45,490 nt of DNA from Neotamlana sedimentorum (GTDB lineage Bacteria; Bacteroidota; Bacteroidia; Flavobacteriales; Flavobacteriaceae): contig NZ_JTDW01000021.1 in the NCBI RefSeq assembly GCF_000943565.1, forward strand, positions 1 through 45,490, written 5' to 3'. Positions 36,148 through 44,684 of this stretch are shown here, one piece after another. Positions within the stretch are counted from its first letter, which is position 1; each line of letters opens with the position of its first letter. Made by a program: the position numbers and the translations under genes. The notes below the pieces were generated by a model. It saw nothing but the letters and a program-made list of their open reading frames with translations, did not search any database and was not told where the DNA came from.

Positions 36148-37053
36148 ATGATTAAAAATGAATTTACTTTTGTAAAAGAGCTGGGTGTTGCTTGTAATAC
36201 TAAAACGCTTGATTGTATTTATTCCATGATGCGAAGCGCGGTTTTGCTGTTTGGGTTGTTTATCTTTATGTTTTTAAGTCCTAGCGATATATTGGCGCAG
36301 GATGTTAATAATCCAGATCTAGTGGATAATTACAAGGCTTTTACTGCAGGTGGGCACTTAAAAAACATGCATATTTGGCATGGGTTTGTAGTACATCCTG
36401 GAGCTATTTTTGCTACTAATTTAGAATACAATACTGGAAATAAGAAGTTTACCTTTGGTTTTTGGGGCGGTGCAAGTTTTACGACTGTTGATGTTTATAA
36501 CCCGGATGCTAATCAATATGTAAGTGCCAATTATAAAGAGTTTTCTATTTATGCGGTTTATAGGTTTTCCGATAAATTCTTTGTTGAAGCAGTAACTCAT
36601 AATAACTATACTGGTGTAGAAGAGCGCGGAGATGTTCTGCATTATTGGAGTTATGACAAAACACAAGGATACAATTTTGTCGACTTAAACTTTGGTTATA
36701 ATATTACAGATAATACCTTACTTTATTTAGCGACTATTTTGGCTGGACGATCTGGTGATTACGAAGTACAAATCGATGGTTCTTTAAAAGATTCTTGGAC
36801 GCATTATTTCGAAATAAAAAGTAAAGTATGGCAGAAAAACGATTATAATTTATCTTTATTCGCTGGAGGTGCTTGGTCGTTTTTTACCGATAAAACATTT
36901 TACACGCAAGGTGCTGGTAACCTAATAAATATTGGTGCTGCATTGTCTAAAAATATACATATTGGAAGTTATAAAATGCCTGTTGAAGTAACCGCTATGT
37001 GGAATCCAGAACAGGAAAAAACTGTATTGCAGTTAGATATAACCTTATTTTAA
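36148..37053 (+). CDS. Outer-membrane beta-barrel protein of the polyol operon
   Basis: 301 residues from the ATG at 36148. A signal-peptide-like core (SAVLLFGLFIFMFL, ending ILAQ at about residue 51) starts late; the ATG at 36226 (MMRSAVLL) would give a conventional signal peptide and remains a possible start. The mature part is rich in amphipathic, aromatic-ended strands: FTFGFWGGASF, FSIYAVYRFSDKFFVEAV, FVDLNFGYNI, LLYLATILAG, YNLSLFAGGAWSFF, INIGAALS, and a terminal TVLQLDITLF ending in phenylalanine, as expected for an outer-membrane barrel. As first gene of the operon, 27 nt before the binding-protein gene, it could be the outer-membrane channel for the transported polyol. That role is inferred from position. 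Confidence 0.75.
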   Translation: MIKNEFTFVKELGVACNTKTLDCIYSMMRSAVLLFGLFIFMFLSPSDILAQDVNNPDLVDNYKAFTAGGHLKNMHIWHGFVVHPGAIFATNLEYNTGNKKFTFGFWGGASFTTVDVYNPDANQYVSANYKEFSIYAVYRFSDKFFVEAVTHNNYTGVEERGDVLHYWSYDKTQGYNFVDLNFGYNITDNTLLYLATILAGRSGDYEVQIDGSLKDSWTHYFEIKSKVWQKNDYNLSLFAGGAWSFFTDKTFYTQGAGNLINIGAALSKNIHIGSYKMPVEVTAMWNPEQEKTVLQLDITLF

Positions 37054-37080
37054 TAATACACTAAACTAAATAATATTAAT

Positions 37081-38127
37081 ATGAAAACAACAAAACAAAT
37101 TTGGAATGTTTTTTTAATGTTGCTTCTGGTTATAACTGTGATAAATTGTGCAGAACCACTGGAAGGGAATGGCTCGAAAAACCAAAGTGATGACGCTCAA
37201 GGCGAAATTATTGCTAGTAAAATTGATTTAACTGGAAAAAAAATCGGCTATTGTACACCATCATTAAATGCACCGTATTATCAAGCATTATTTCAAAGTG
37301 TGAAAGCTAATACAGAAAAAAACGGAATGATTTTTTTATCGGCCGATGGTCAAGACGATATTAATAAACAGGTAGCTGCTGTTGAAGATTTAATAACCAA
37401 AGGGGTTGATGCCTTATTGCTTAACCCAAAAGATCCTGAGGCTTTAGTAGGTGTAACTAAATTGGCAAAAAAAGCTGGTATTCCTGTTTTTATCCTTGAT
37501 AGCTCTATTAACCCTGATGCGGAGTTTGTAACTACCATACAATCCAACAATCATGCAAACGGCGCATTAGCAGGAGAATGGCTTGCTAAAAAATTTGGTC
37601 GACAAAAAATGAATATTGCCTTACTTAGCGGTAATGCTGGTAATCCTGTTGGTAGAACACGTAAACAAGGCCTTTTAGAAGGAATAACCGAAGAGCAATT
37701 ACGCAGTATTGGTAAAATAGATTTAAATGTAAAAACCCAAATGTATACAGATTGGTCTTACGCCGGTGGTTTAAAAGCAATGGAAGATGTGTTGGTGGCT
37801 CACCCAGATATTAATGTGGTTATTACAGAATCTGATGTTTGTGTTTTAGGAGCTATTAAAGCCATTGCACAAGCCGGTAAAACCGACGATATTTTAATTG
37901 TGGCTGCTGCCGATGGACAAAAGGAAGCCATTAAATATATTATGGAAACCGATTTTTATGGTTGTACAGCAATGAACAGCCCAGTGCAAATTGGTAAAAA
38001 TGCAGTAGAATACGCTATTCAATATATGAATGGTAAACGGGATTTCCCAAAAACGTCTTTTACACCACCCGTATTAATTACTAAGCAGAACGCTTCTAAG
38101 TATTATAACCCGAAAGCTATTTTTTAA
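37081..38127 (+). CDS. Sugar/polyol ABC transporter substrate-binding lipoprotein
   Basis: 348 residues. A lipoprotein signal ends at the cysteine of VINC (residue 23), followed by a flexible linker and a ribose-binding-protein-like domain of the LacI-type periplasmic fold: KIGYCTPSLNAPYYQALF, FLSADGQDDINKQVAAVEDLITKGVDALLLNP, GIPVFILDSSI, VVITESDVCVLGAIKA and FYGCTAMNSP. It should capture the ligand in the periplasm and deliver it to the permease. Anchoring to the membrane by lipid is unusual compared with the soluble E. coli homologues but common in Bacteroidota. The neighbouring dehydrogenase and fructokinase suggest mannitol or a related polyol; the ligand is inferred. Confidence 0.9.
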   Translation: MKTTKQIWNVFLMLLLVITVINCAEPLEGNGSKNQSDDAQGEIIASKIDLTGKKIGYCTPSLNAPYYQALFQSVKANTEKNGMIFLSADGQDDINKQVAAVEDLITKGVDALLLNPKDPEALVGVTKLAKKAGIPVFILDSSINPDAEFVTTIQSNNHANGALAGEWLAKKFGRQKMNIALLSGNAGNPVGRTRKQGLLEGITEEQLRSIGKIDLNVKTQMYTDWSYAGGLKAMEDVLVAHPDINVVITESDVCVLGAIKAIAQAGKTDDILIVAAADGQKEAIKYIMETDFYGCTAMNSPVQIGKNAVEYAIQYMNGKRDFPKTSFTPPVLITKQNASKYYNPKAIF

Positions 38128-38144
38128 TCCAAAACTTTTTAATT

Positions 38145-39668
38145 ATGAAAAATGATAAAAGCAAGTATCGTTTAGAAATGATGGGTATTTCAAAAAGTTT
38201 TGGACCTGTTTCCGTACTTAAGAATGTAAACATTAAGATAGGTCATGGTGAAATTCATGCTTTACTTGGTGAAAATGGAGCAGGAAAATCTACCTTAATG
38301 AAAATTTTAAGTGGTGTACACCAAAAGGATTCTGGAAAAGTTATTTTAAACGGCACCGAGATAAATCCGAAAAATACTCATGATGGTCAGGTTTTAGGAA
38401 TTAGTGTAGTGTATCAAGAATTGTCTTTAGTTAACGATTTATCGGTTGCCGAGAATATTTATTTGCACAAATTGGGTTCCAGTAAATTTTGGATGAATTG
38501 GAATCAAATTACTGAAAATGCACAAAAACTAATCGATTCTTTAGGTTTTAAAATTGATGCTTTTGCTATTGTACGAGATTTAAGTATTGTGCAAAAGCAA
38601 GTTGTGGAAATTGCTAAGGCTTTGGCAGAGGATACTAAAGTGTTGGTTTTAGATGAGCCTACAACGGTTTTCGACCCACAAGATGCACAAAAATTGTTCG
38701 ACAATTTAAACAGGTTAAAAAATGAAGGTGTTTCAATTATATACATTTCTCATCATTTAGAAGAAATTTTTAAAATTGCCGATACTATTACGGTGCTTCG
38801 AGATGGTGTAGATACTGGAACTTTAGCGGTTTCAGAAACAAATCCAGACGATGTTATTCGTTTAATGATTGGTCGAGAGTTAAAAGATATGTTCCCGAAA
38901 AGAGATATCGAAGTTACTGATGACGTAATACTTGAAGTTAAAAATTTATTTGGTAAAGACAATATTGTTAATAATGTAAGTTTTTCGGTTAAACCAGGAG
39001 AAGTTTTAGGAATTGCAGGTTTAGGAGGCAGTGGACGTACAGAAATGGCTAAACTTATTTTTGGTGCCGAAAAGAAACAATCTGGAACTATTATTTTAAA
39101 CGGAAAAGAGGTTAAAACTAATTCTCCAGTTGATGCGGTTGGTTTAGAAATAGGTTTTGTGTCTGAAGACAGGAAAGAGGAGGGGGTGTTTTTGCCACTT
39201 TCAATACGAAAAAACATTAGCGTTACTAGTTTCAACGCTATCTCTAATCGTTTTGGTTTTTTAGATATTAAAAAGGAATTTTCAAATGTATTGGGACTTA
39301 TTGGTAAATTAAATATTAAAACTCCAAGTTCCGAAATCGATGTAAAAAACTTAAGTGGAGGTAACCAGCAAAAAGTAGCTTTAGCGAAATGGTTAAGTAT
39401 CGATAGTAAAGTGATTTTTATTGATGAGCCAACGCGAGGCGTCGATGTGGGTGCAAAAGTTGAAATTTATAACCTTATTAACGAAGTCGTTAAAAAAGGT
39501 GTTGGTGTCGTGGTTATATCTTCAGATATGCCAGAAATTATGGGAATAGCAGATCGTATTTTAGTAATGCACCAAGGAACTATTTTTGGCGAACTAGCTA
39601 AAGAGCAATTTTCTGAAGAAAATATTCTACGCTATTCTATAGGCAAACCACTAAAACAAATTACCTAA
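38145..39668 (+). CDS. Sugar ABC transporter ATPase, two-domain RbsA/MglA type
   Basis: 507 residues with two fused ATPase domains, as in the CUT2 family. Domain 1 has Walker A GENGAGKST, signature LSIVQKQ and Walker B VLVLDEPTT. Domain 2 has the degenerate Walker A-like GLGGSGRTE, an intact signature LSGGNQQ and Walker B IFIDEPTRGVDVGAK. The asymmetry between the two sites is usual for this family, in which one site is largely non-catalytic. The gene follows the binding-protein gene by 17 nt and precedes the permease gene by 24 nt. It powers import through the adjacent permease. Confidence 0.94.
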   Translation: MKNDKSKYRLEMMGISKSFGPVSVLKNVNIKIGHGEIHALLGENGAGKSTLMKILSGVHQKDSGKVILNGTEINPKNTHDGQVLGISVVYQELSLVNDLSVAENIYLHKLGSSKFWMNWNQITENAQKLIDSLGFKIDAFAIVRDLSIVQKQVVEIAKALAEDTKVLVLDEPTTVFDPQDAQKLFDNLNRLKNEGVSIIYISHHLEEIFKIADTITVLRDGVDTGTLAVSETNPDDVIRLMIGRELKDMFPKRDIEVTDDVILEVKNLFGKDNIVNNVSFSVKPGEVLGIAGLGGSGRTEMAKLIFGAEKKQSGTIILNGKEVKTNSPVDAVGLEIGFVSEDRKEEGVFLPLSIRKNISVTSFNAISNRFGFLDIKKEFSNVLGLIGKLNIKTPSSEIDVKNLSGGNQQKVALAKWLSIDSKVIFIDEPTRGVDVGAKVEIYNLINEVVKKGVGVVVISSDMPEIMGIADRILVMHQGTIFGELAKEQFSEENILRYSIGKPLKQIT

Positions 39669-39692
39669 TTAAACTAAATAAAATATTTTAAA

Positions 39693-40661
39693 ATGACTTT
39701 ATCATTAAAAGAGCAGCTTAGTAGCCCAAGGGGACTACTAAAGTTATTAGTTAAATATAATACTATTTTCATTTTCGTTCTGTTGTTGATTTTTTCGGCA
39801 GTTATTTCCGATGTGTTTTTTACATCAGTAAACCTATCAAACTTATTAAAACAAGTGTCTGGTATTGGTGTAATAAGTATAGGTATGCTTTTGGTTATTT
39901 TAACTGGAGGTATCGATTTGTCGGTTGGATCCATGGTGGCTTTATTAGCTGTAATTTTTGCCATATTCATTAATTTATTTGCATTACCATTGGCAATTGT
40001 GCTAACCGTTGTACTTGGTTTTGCTATTGGAAGTTTGTCAGGCTATTTGGTGGCTTTTCAAAAAATGGCGCCATTTATTGCAACTTTAGCTTTAATGACG
40101 GTGGCTCGTGGTATGGCTTTTATTTATTCTAAAGGTTCTCCTATTACTTTTTCAACCAAAGGAGGTTTGTTTATGTCAAATTTTGCAAACAATTCTACAT
40201 TAGGTATTCCAAATATTGCAATTGTTTTCTTTTTAATAGTAATCTGCGCTATGGTTTTATTGCGTTATAATGTATTTGGAAGATTAATTATAGCTATGGG
40301 AAGTAACGAGGAAGCTTCTCGTTTATCTGGAATTAACGTAAAAAAATATAAATTTTTAGTATATGCTATTTCTGGAGCTTTGGCTGCTGTGGCTGCTATA
40401 ATTGTTGCGTCTAGAACAAATCTAGGTTCGCCAAATATGGGTATGGCGTGGGAGCTCGATGCTATTGCTGCTGTAGTTATTGGTGGAGCCAGTTTAAATG
40501 GAGGAAAAGGAACAGCTATAAATACGTTAATGGGGGTTTTAATACTTGGCCTTATCGGAAATATTTTAAACTTATTAAATGTGCCATCTTATCCACAACA
40601 AGTTGTAAAAGGAGGTATTATAATTTTTGCTGTGTTATTACAGCGTTTCGAAAACAAATAA
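39693..40661 (+). CDS. Sugar ABC transporter permease, RbsC type
   Basis: 322 residues with about nine to ten hydrophobic helices. The family pattern is clear: ISIGMLLVILTGGIDLSVGS in the second or third helix, APFIATLALMTVARGMAF, MGSNEEASRLSGINVKKYK in the cytoplasmic coupling loop that meets the ATPase, and GGASLNGGKGTAINTLMG. It acts as a homodimer in the inner membrane with the two-domain ATPase. It is followed only 4 nt later by the dehydrogenase gene, so transport and catabolism are tightly linked. Confidence 0.94.
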   Translation: MTLSLKEQLSSPRGLLKLLVKYNTIFIFVLLLIFSAVISDVFFTSVNLSNLLKQVSGIGVISIGMLLVILTGGIDLSVGSMVALLAVIFAIFINLFALPLAIVLTVVLGFAIGSLSGYLVAFQKMAPFIATLALMTVARGMAFIYSKGSPITFSTKGGLFMSNFANNSTLGIPNIAIVFFLIVICAMVLLRYNVFGRLIIAMGSNEEASRLSGINVKKYKFLVYAISGALAAVAAIIVASRTNLGSPNMGMAWELDAIAAVVIGGASLNGGKGTAINTLMGVLILGLIGNILNLLNVPSYPQQVVKGGIIIFAVLLQRFENK

Positions 40662-40665
40662 AACA

Positions 40666-42150
40666 ATGATTAATTTAAATTCAAATAATTTAACCGAAAT
40701 TTCTAAAAGTGTTTCGGCTCCTAATTACAACCGTTCTAATATTAAATCGGGTATTGTTCATGTTGGTATTGGTGGATTTCACAGAGCGCACGAAGCCTTT
40801 TATATAGATGAGTTATTACGTAGAAATGAAGCGCGTAATTGGGGAATTTGCGGTGTCGCATTATTAGAATATGACACAAAAATATATCAAACTTTAAAAT
40901 CACAAGACGGTTTATACACTTTAATTGTTAAAGAATTAGATGGTTCACTGTCAAATCGTGTTATCGGTTCTATAATAGACGTTATGTTTGCGCCCGAAAA
41001 TCCATGGGCCGTAGTAGAAAAAATGGCAAGCCCAGAAACAAAAATAATTACACTAACAATAACCGAAGGTGGTTATAATTTTAATGAGGCTACTGGGGAG
41101 TTTGTTGTCGAAAACCCATTAATTCAACATGATTTAAAAAATCCAAAAACACCTAAAACTGTTTTTGGATATTTAACACAAGCGCTTAAACTTAGAAAAG
41201 ATAATAATCAGGAAGGTTTAACCATACAGTCCTGCGATAATATACAAGGTAACGGTCATGTCACTAAAAAAATGCTGTTAAGCTTTATTGAGCATGCCGA
41301 ACCAGAACTAGTGTCTTGGATTGAAAAAAACGTTTCTTTTCCAAATAGTATGGTCGATAGAATTACACCGGCCACGGTGCCTTCAGATATTTCAATTTTA
41401 AAAGATACAACTGGAATTATCGATGAGTGGCCTGTAGTTTGTGAACCATTTAAGCAATGGGTTATTGAGGAAGATTTTGTAGCAGGAAGACCAGCATGGG
41501 AAAAAGTAGGAGCGCAATTTGTTGATGATGTAGTGCCATACGAAAAAATGAAACTCACTTTATTAAACGCGGGTCATTCCGTATTGGGAATTTTAGGAGC
41601 TTTAATAGGTTACAATACTATTGACGAAACTGTTCATGACGAAGATTTGAGTTTATTCTTAAAAACATATATGAATAAAGAAGTAACACCAACATTAGGA
41701 AATTTAAAAGGTGTTAATTTAGATGAGTATAAACAAACGCTTTTAGAGCGTTTTGGAAATACACATATTAAAGATCAAGTTGAGCGTATTTGTTCGGAGA
41801 GTTCTGCAAAAATCCCAAAGTTTATTTTACCAACGGTAATTTCTAATTTAAAAAATAACGATCCGGTAGATTTAGCTGCATTTGTTTTAGCTGCCTGGGC
41901 GGTTTATAGTTTAGGTGAAAACGAAAAAGAAGAAGATATAATTATAAAGGACGCTATGGAAACAGTTTTAAAACAAAAAGCGAATGAGGCTAAAGTGAAT
42001 CCTAAGTTGTTTTTAGAGCTGGAATCTATTTTTGGAGATTTAAAATCCTCTAAAACATTTGTAGATAGTTTTGAAAATGCTTACAAAAACATATCCGAAT
42101 TTGGAGTTAAAAAAGGTATTTTTGAGTTAAATAAGAGTTTAATAAAATAA
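40666..42150 (+). CDS. Mannitol 2-dehydrogenase family protein (first copy)
   Basis: 494 residues from the ATG at 40666 (MINLNSNNL); an in-frame ATG at 40627 would overlap the permease gene. The protein belongs to the long-chain polyol dehydrogenases, which oxidise polyols such as mannitol to fructose with NAD. The nucleotide-binding turn VGIGGFHRAH lies near residue 33, and the catalytic K-x4-N-x2-H motif is complete: K296, N301, H304 (KLTLLNAGH). The downstream gene encodes a fructokinase, which fits the route mannitol to fructose to fructose 6-phosphate. Arabitol or sorbitol are less likely alternatives. It resembles the second copy at 43106-44590 throughout its length. Confidence 0.91.
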   Translation: MINLNSNNLTEISKSVSAPNYNRSNIKSGIVHVGIGGFHRAHEAFYIDELLRRNEARNWGICGVALLEYDTKIYQTLKSQDGLYTLIVKELDGSLSNRVIGSIIDVMFAPENPWAVVEKMASPETKIITLTITEGGYNFNEATGEFVVENPLIQHDLKNPKTPKTVFGYLTQALKLRKDNNQEGLTIQSCDNIQGNGHVTKKMLLSFIEHAEPELVSWIEKNVSFPNSMVDRITPATVPSDISILKDTTGIIDEWPVVCEPFKQWVIEEDFVAGRPAWEKVGAQFVDDVVPYEKMKLTLLNAGHSVLGILGALIGYNTIDETVHDEDLSLFLKTYMNKEVTPTLGNLKGVNLDEYKQTLLERFGNTHIKDQVERICSESSAKIPKFILPTVISNLKNNDPVDLAAFVLAAWAVYSLGENEKEEDIIIKDAMETVLKQKANEAKVNPKLFLELESIFGDLKSSKTFVDSFENAYKNISEFGVKKGIFELNKSLIK

Positions 42151-42152
42151 TT

Positions 42153-43037
42153 ATGACAAAAATAACTTGTTTCGGAGAAATTTTATGGGATGTTTTTCCT
42201 AATCATGAAAAAATTGGTGGCGCACCATTAAATGTCGCTGCAAGATTAAAATCGTTCGATAACGATGTGTCTATGATTAGTAAAATTGGTGAAGATGAAA
42301 AAGGAGAGAAGCTAATCGAATTTTTAAAACAAAGAGAAATTAATGTTGAAGGTGTACAAGTAGATCCAGCATATAAAACCGGGAATGTTACTGTAATGCT
42401 TAACGAAAAAGGTTCGGCATCGTACGATATCGAGTACCCGCGTGCTTGGGATAAAATAAAATTCACCAACACATTAAAAACATTAGTAGAGTCATCCGAT
42501 GTTTTTGTGTTTGGTAGTTTGGTAACCCGCGACGAGGTTTCTCGTAATACACTTTACGATTTAGTTAAAGTTGCCAAAACTAAAATTTTCGATGTTAATT
42601 TAAGAGAACCTTATTATACCAGCGAAATTTTAGAGTATTTAATGAATGAGGCCGATTTTATAAAGTTTAACGATGACGAAATTTTTGAAATCGCCAAAAA
42701 GCTAAATTCAAATGCACAGTCTTTAGAGCAAATAGTTCGTTTTATTGCAGATAAAACCAATACTAAAACTATTTGTGTAACTAAAGGTAGGCACGGTGCT
42801 ATATTGTTTTATAACGATGTGTTTTACTATAATAGTGGTTATCAAATTGTAGTGAAAGATACAGTTGGTGCAGGCGACTCGTTTCTTGCATCTTTAATTA
42901 ATAAGTTATTTAAAAACGCTTCACCTCAAGACGCAATAAATTTTGCTTGTGCTGTTGGTGCCTTAGTTGCCAGTAAAGAGGGGGCAAATCCAGAATTAAA
43001 ACCCGAAGAAATTACTGCAATTATGGGAAATAGTTAG
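42153..43037 (+). CDS. Fructokinase, PfkB family
   Basis: 294 residues. The PfkB/ribokinase fold is marked by GGAPLNVAARLKSF near residue 22 and by the C-terminal DTVGAGDSFLASL with catalytic base D242. CFGEILWDVFP at the start is typical of bacterial fructokinases. The start codon lies 2 nt after the dehydrogenase stop codon, so the two are coupled; fructose made from mannitol would be phosphorylated to fructose 6-phosphate and enter glycolysis. It is the last gene of the operon and is followed by a strong terminator. Confidence 0.91.
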   Translation: MTKITCFGEILWDVFPNHEKIGGAPLNVAARLKSFDNDVSMISKIGEDEKGEKLIEFLKQREINVEGVQVDPAYKTGNVTVMLNEKGSASYDIEYPRAWDKIKFTNTLKTLVESSDVFVFGSLVTRDEVSRNTLYDLVKVAKTKIFDVNLREPYYTSEILEYLMNEADFIKFNDDEIFEIAKKLNSNAQSLEQIVRFIADKTNTKTICVTKGRHGAILFYNDVFYYNSGYQIVVKDTVGAGDSFLASLINKLFKNASPQDAINFACAVGALVASKEGANPELKPEEITAIMGNS

Positions 43038-43068
43038 CAGAAAGTTTGTTTATATAGTTGTTGTTTAG

Positions 43069-43097
43069 GGCTTCACACGTAGTGAAGCCTTTTTTTT
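43069..43097 (+). terminator. Intrinsic terminator of the polyol operon
   Basis: GGCTTCAC, loop ACGTA and GTGAAGCC form a perfect 8-bp stem, followed by eight T residues ending at 43097. It lies about 30 nt after the fructokinase stop codon and just before the end of the convergent dehydrogenase gene. Confidence 0.92.
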
Positions 43098-43105
43098 GTT
43101 ATATG

Positions 43106-44590
43106 TTATGCTTTACATATAATATTAATACAAGTTTTAATATCATTATTGCGCAAAAGGTTTAATGATGTTTTGTAGCTTTCAGTAAATGTTTCATTTT
43201 TACTTAAATCTCCAAAAACCGATTCTATTTCTAAAAACTTTAACGGGTTTTGGTAAGATAGTGCAGCGCTTCTAATTAAAGTGCCACTAATATTATCATT
43301 AATATTGTACGAAGTTTTGCTATCATTTAAACCATCGTTATATCTACACCAAGCAGCAATTATAAATGCTGCCTTTGTAATGGTTTTCTTTTGCTTAAGT
43401 AAATCTTTAATTGTTGGTAATATAAAAAGAGGAATTTTGGACGAGCTTTCCGAACAAATACGAGAAAGCCTATCATTTAAATATGGGTTTTGGAATCGGG
43501 TAACTAAGTTGTGTTGGTAGCTCTTTATGTTTTCGGTATTCAAATCACTTAAAGTTGGTAATACTTCATCATTCATATAAAGCGTTAAAAACAGCATGAG
43601 GTCATCATCGGTTGCAGACTCATAAACATTTTTATAACCACAAATGGTACCTAAAATACCTAAAATACTATGTCCGGCATTTAGTAATCTTAATTTCATT
43701 CTTTCAAAAGGAGAAATCGAATCTGTAAAGTTAACACCAACTTTTTCCCATGCCGGTTTTTCTTGTAAAAAACGATCTTCTATAATCCATTGGCTAAACG
43801 ATTCACTAATTACCGGCCATTGGTCGTCTATAGCAAATTCGTTTTTCAAGGCATCAATATCTTTAAAATCTGTAACTGTGGTAATTCTATCCACCATGCT
43901 ATTAGGAAAAGTCGTGTTTTTGCTTATCCAATCGAGTAATTCGGGTTCTGTTTTGCTAACATAATTAAAAAGCGCTTCCTTAATAGTGTCGCCATTAGCT
44001 TTAATATTGTCGCAAGAAAGTATAGTGCAACCCGGTAAATTACGTAGCTTTCTTAATTTTAAAGCCTGAGTTAAATATCCAAAAACTGTTTTGGGCTTAA
44101 AAGGCGTTTTAATATCTTCTTCTATAAAAGGGTGGTTAATGTTAAACGCACCAGTTACTTCGTTTAATTGGTATCCATCTTCTGCAATAGTTAACGAAAT
44201 AATTTTAATATCTGGGTTTGCCATTTTTTCAATAACAGCAAGCGGATTTTCAGGGCCAAAAAAGTATTCTACTATCGATCCAATTATTCTGGCTTTGTGG
44301 TTGCCTTCAGGATCCTTCGTATATAATGTATAAAGACCATCTTGATCTTTTAAAATATTATATATTTTTCTGTCGGTTTCTAATAAATCAACACCACAAA
44401 TACCATAATTAAGTTCGTTAAACTTATCAATTAGTTCATTTGTATAATAAGCTTGGTGCGATCTATGAAAATTACTAACCCCAATATGTAAAATACTTGT
44501 TTTAATAAGGTCTCTATTAAAGGTAGGTGTTAAAACTGTTTCTGGTAACAGTTTTAAGTTTTCCATATTAAGCTGGTACGTTTTAGTCAT
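43106..44590 (-). CDS. Mannitol 2-dehydrogenase family protein (second, divergent copy)
   Basis: 494 residues from the ATG at 44590; the ATG at 44566 (MENLKLLPE) is an alternative. It is a paralogue of the enzyme at 40666-42150 and has the same catalytic motif, K299, N304, H307 (KLRLLNAGH). Its nucleotide-binding turn reads HIGVSNFHRSH, with serine where the first copy has the second glycine of GxGxF. That may alter cofactor binding or specificity. It stands convergent to the polyol operon and divergent from the Nudix-type regulator. It may handle a second polyol such as arabitol, or be differently regulated. Confidence 0.88.
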   Translation of the reverse strand: MTKTYQLNMENLKLLPETVLTPTFNRDLIKTSILHIGVSNFHRSHQAYYTNELIDKFNELNYGICGVDLLETDRKIYNILKDQDGLYTLYTKDPEGNHKARIIGSIVEYFFGPENPLAVIEKMANPDIKIISLTIAEDGYQLNEVTGAFNINHPFIEEDIKTPFKPKTVFGYLTQALKLRKLRNLPGCTILSCDNIKANGDTIKEALFNYVSKTEPELLDWISKNTTFPNSMVDRITTVTDFKDIDALKNEFAIDDQWPVISESFSQWIIEDRFLQEKPAWEKVGVNFTDSISPFERMKLRLLNAGHSILGILGTICGYKNVYESATDDDLMLFLTLYMNDEVLPTLSDLNTENIKSYQHNLVTRFQNPYLNDRLSRICSESSSKIPLFILPTIKDLLKQKKTITKAAFIIAAWCRYNDGLNDSKTSYNINDNISGTLIRSAALSYQNPLKFLEIESVFGDLSKNETFTESYKTSLNLLRNNDIKTCINIICKA

Positions 44591-44645
44591 AACTAAGGTA
44601 TTGGTAAAAACTTATAAATAATAGAGTAAAAAAATATATAATGCT

Positions 44646-44653
44646 TAAGTTTG
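44646..44653 (+). promoter_or_regulatory. -7 promoter element of the Nudix-type regulator gene
   Basis: TAAGTTTG matches TAnnTTTG exactly. It is followed immediately by the operator-like repeat at 44654-44678, the same order as at the polyol operon. No -33 TTG was found at the usual distance. Confidence 0.5.
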
Positions 44654-44678
44654 TAAAAGCGTAAATTTAACGTTTTTA
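44654..44678. promoter_or_regulatory. Operator-like inverted repeat before the Nudix-type regulator gene
   Basis: TAAAAGCGT, a 7-nt spacer and ACGTTTTTA form an imperfect 9-7-9 repeat. Its core AA(G)CGT-N7-ACGTTT matches the core of the two perfect repeats at the polyol operon. It lies between the -7 element and the start codon at 44685, so a bound protein would block the gene's own transcription. Confidence 0.55.
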
Positions 44679-44684
44679 ATTGAG

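Noticed and set aside
38753-39235. Minus-strand reading frame of 160 residues
   Set aside because: It lies wholly opposite the well-conserved ABC ATPase gene and has Ser/Pro/Lys-rich shadow composition.
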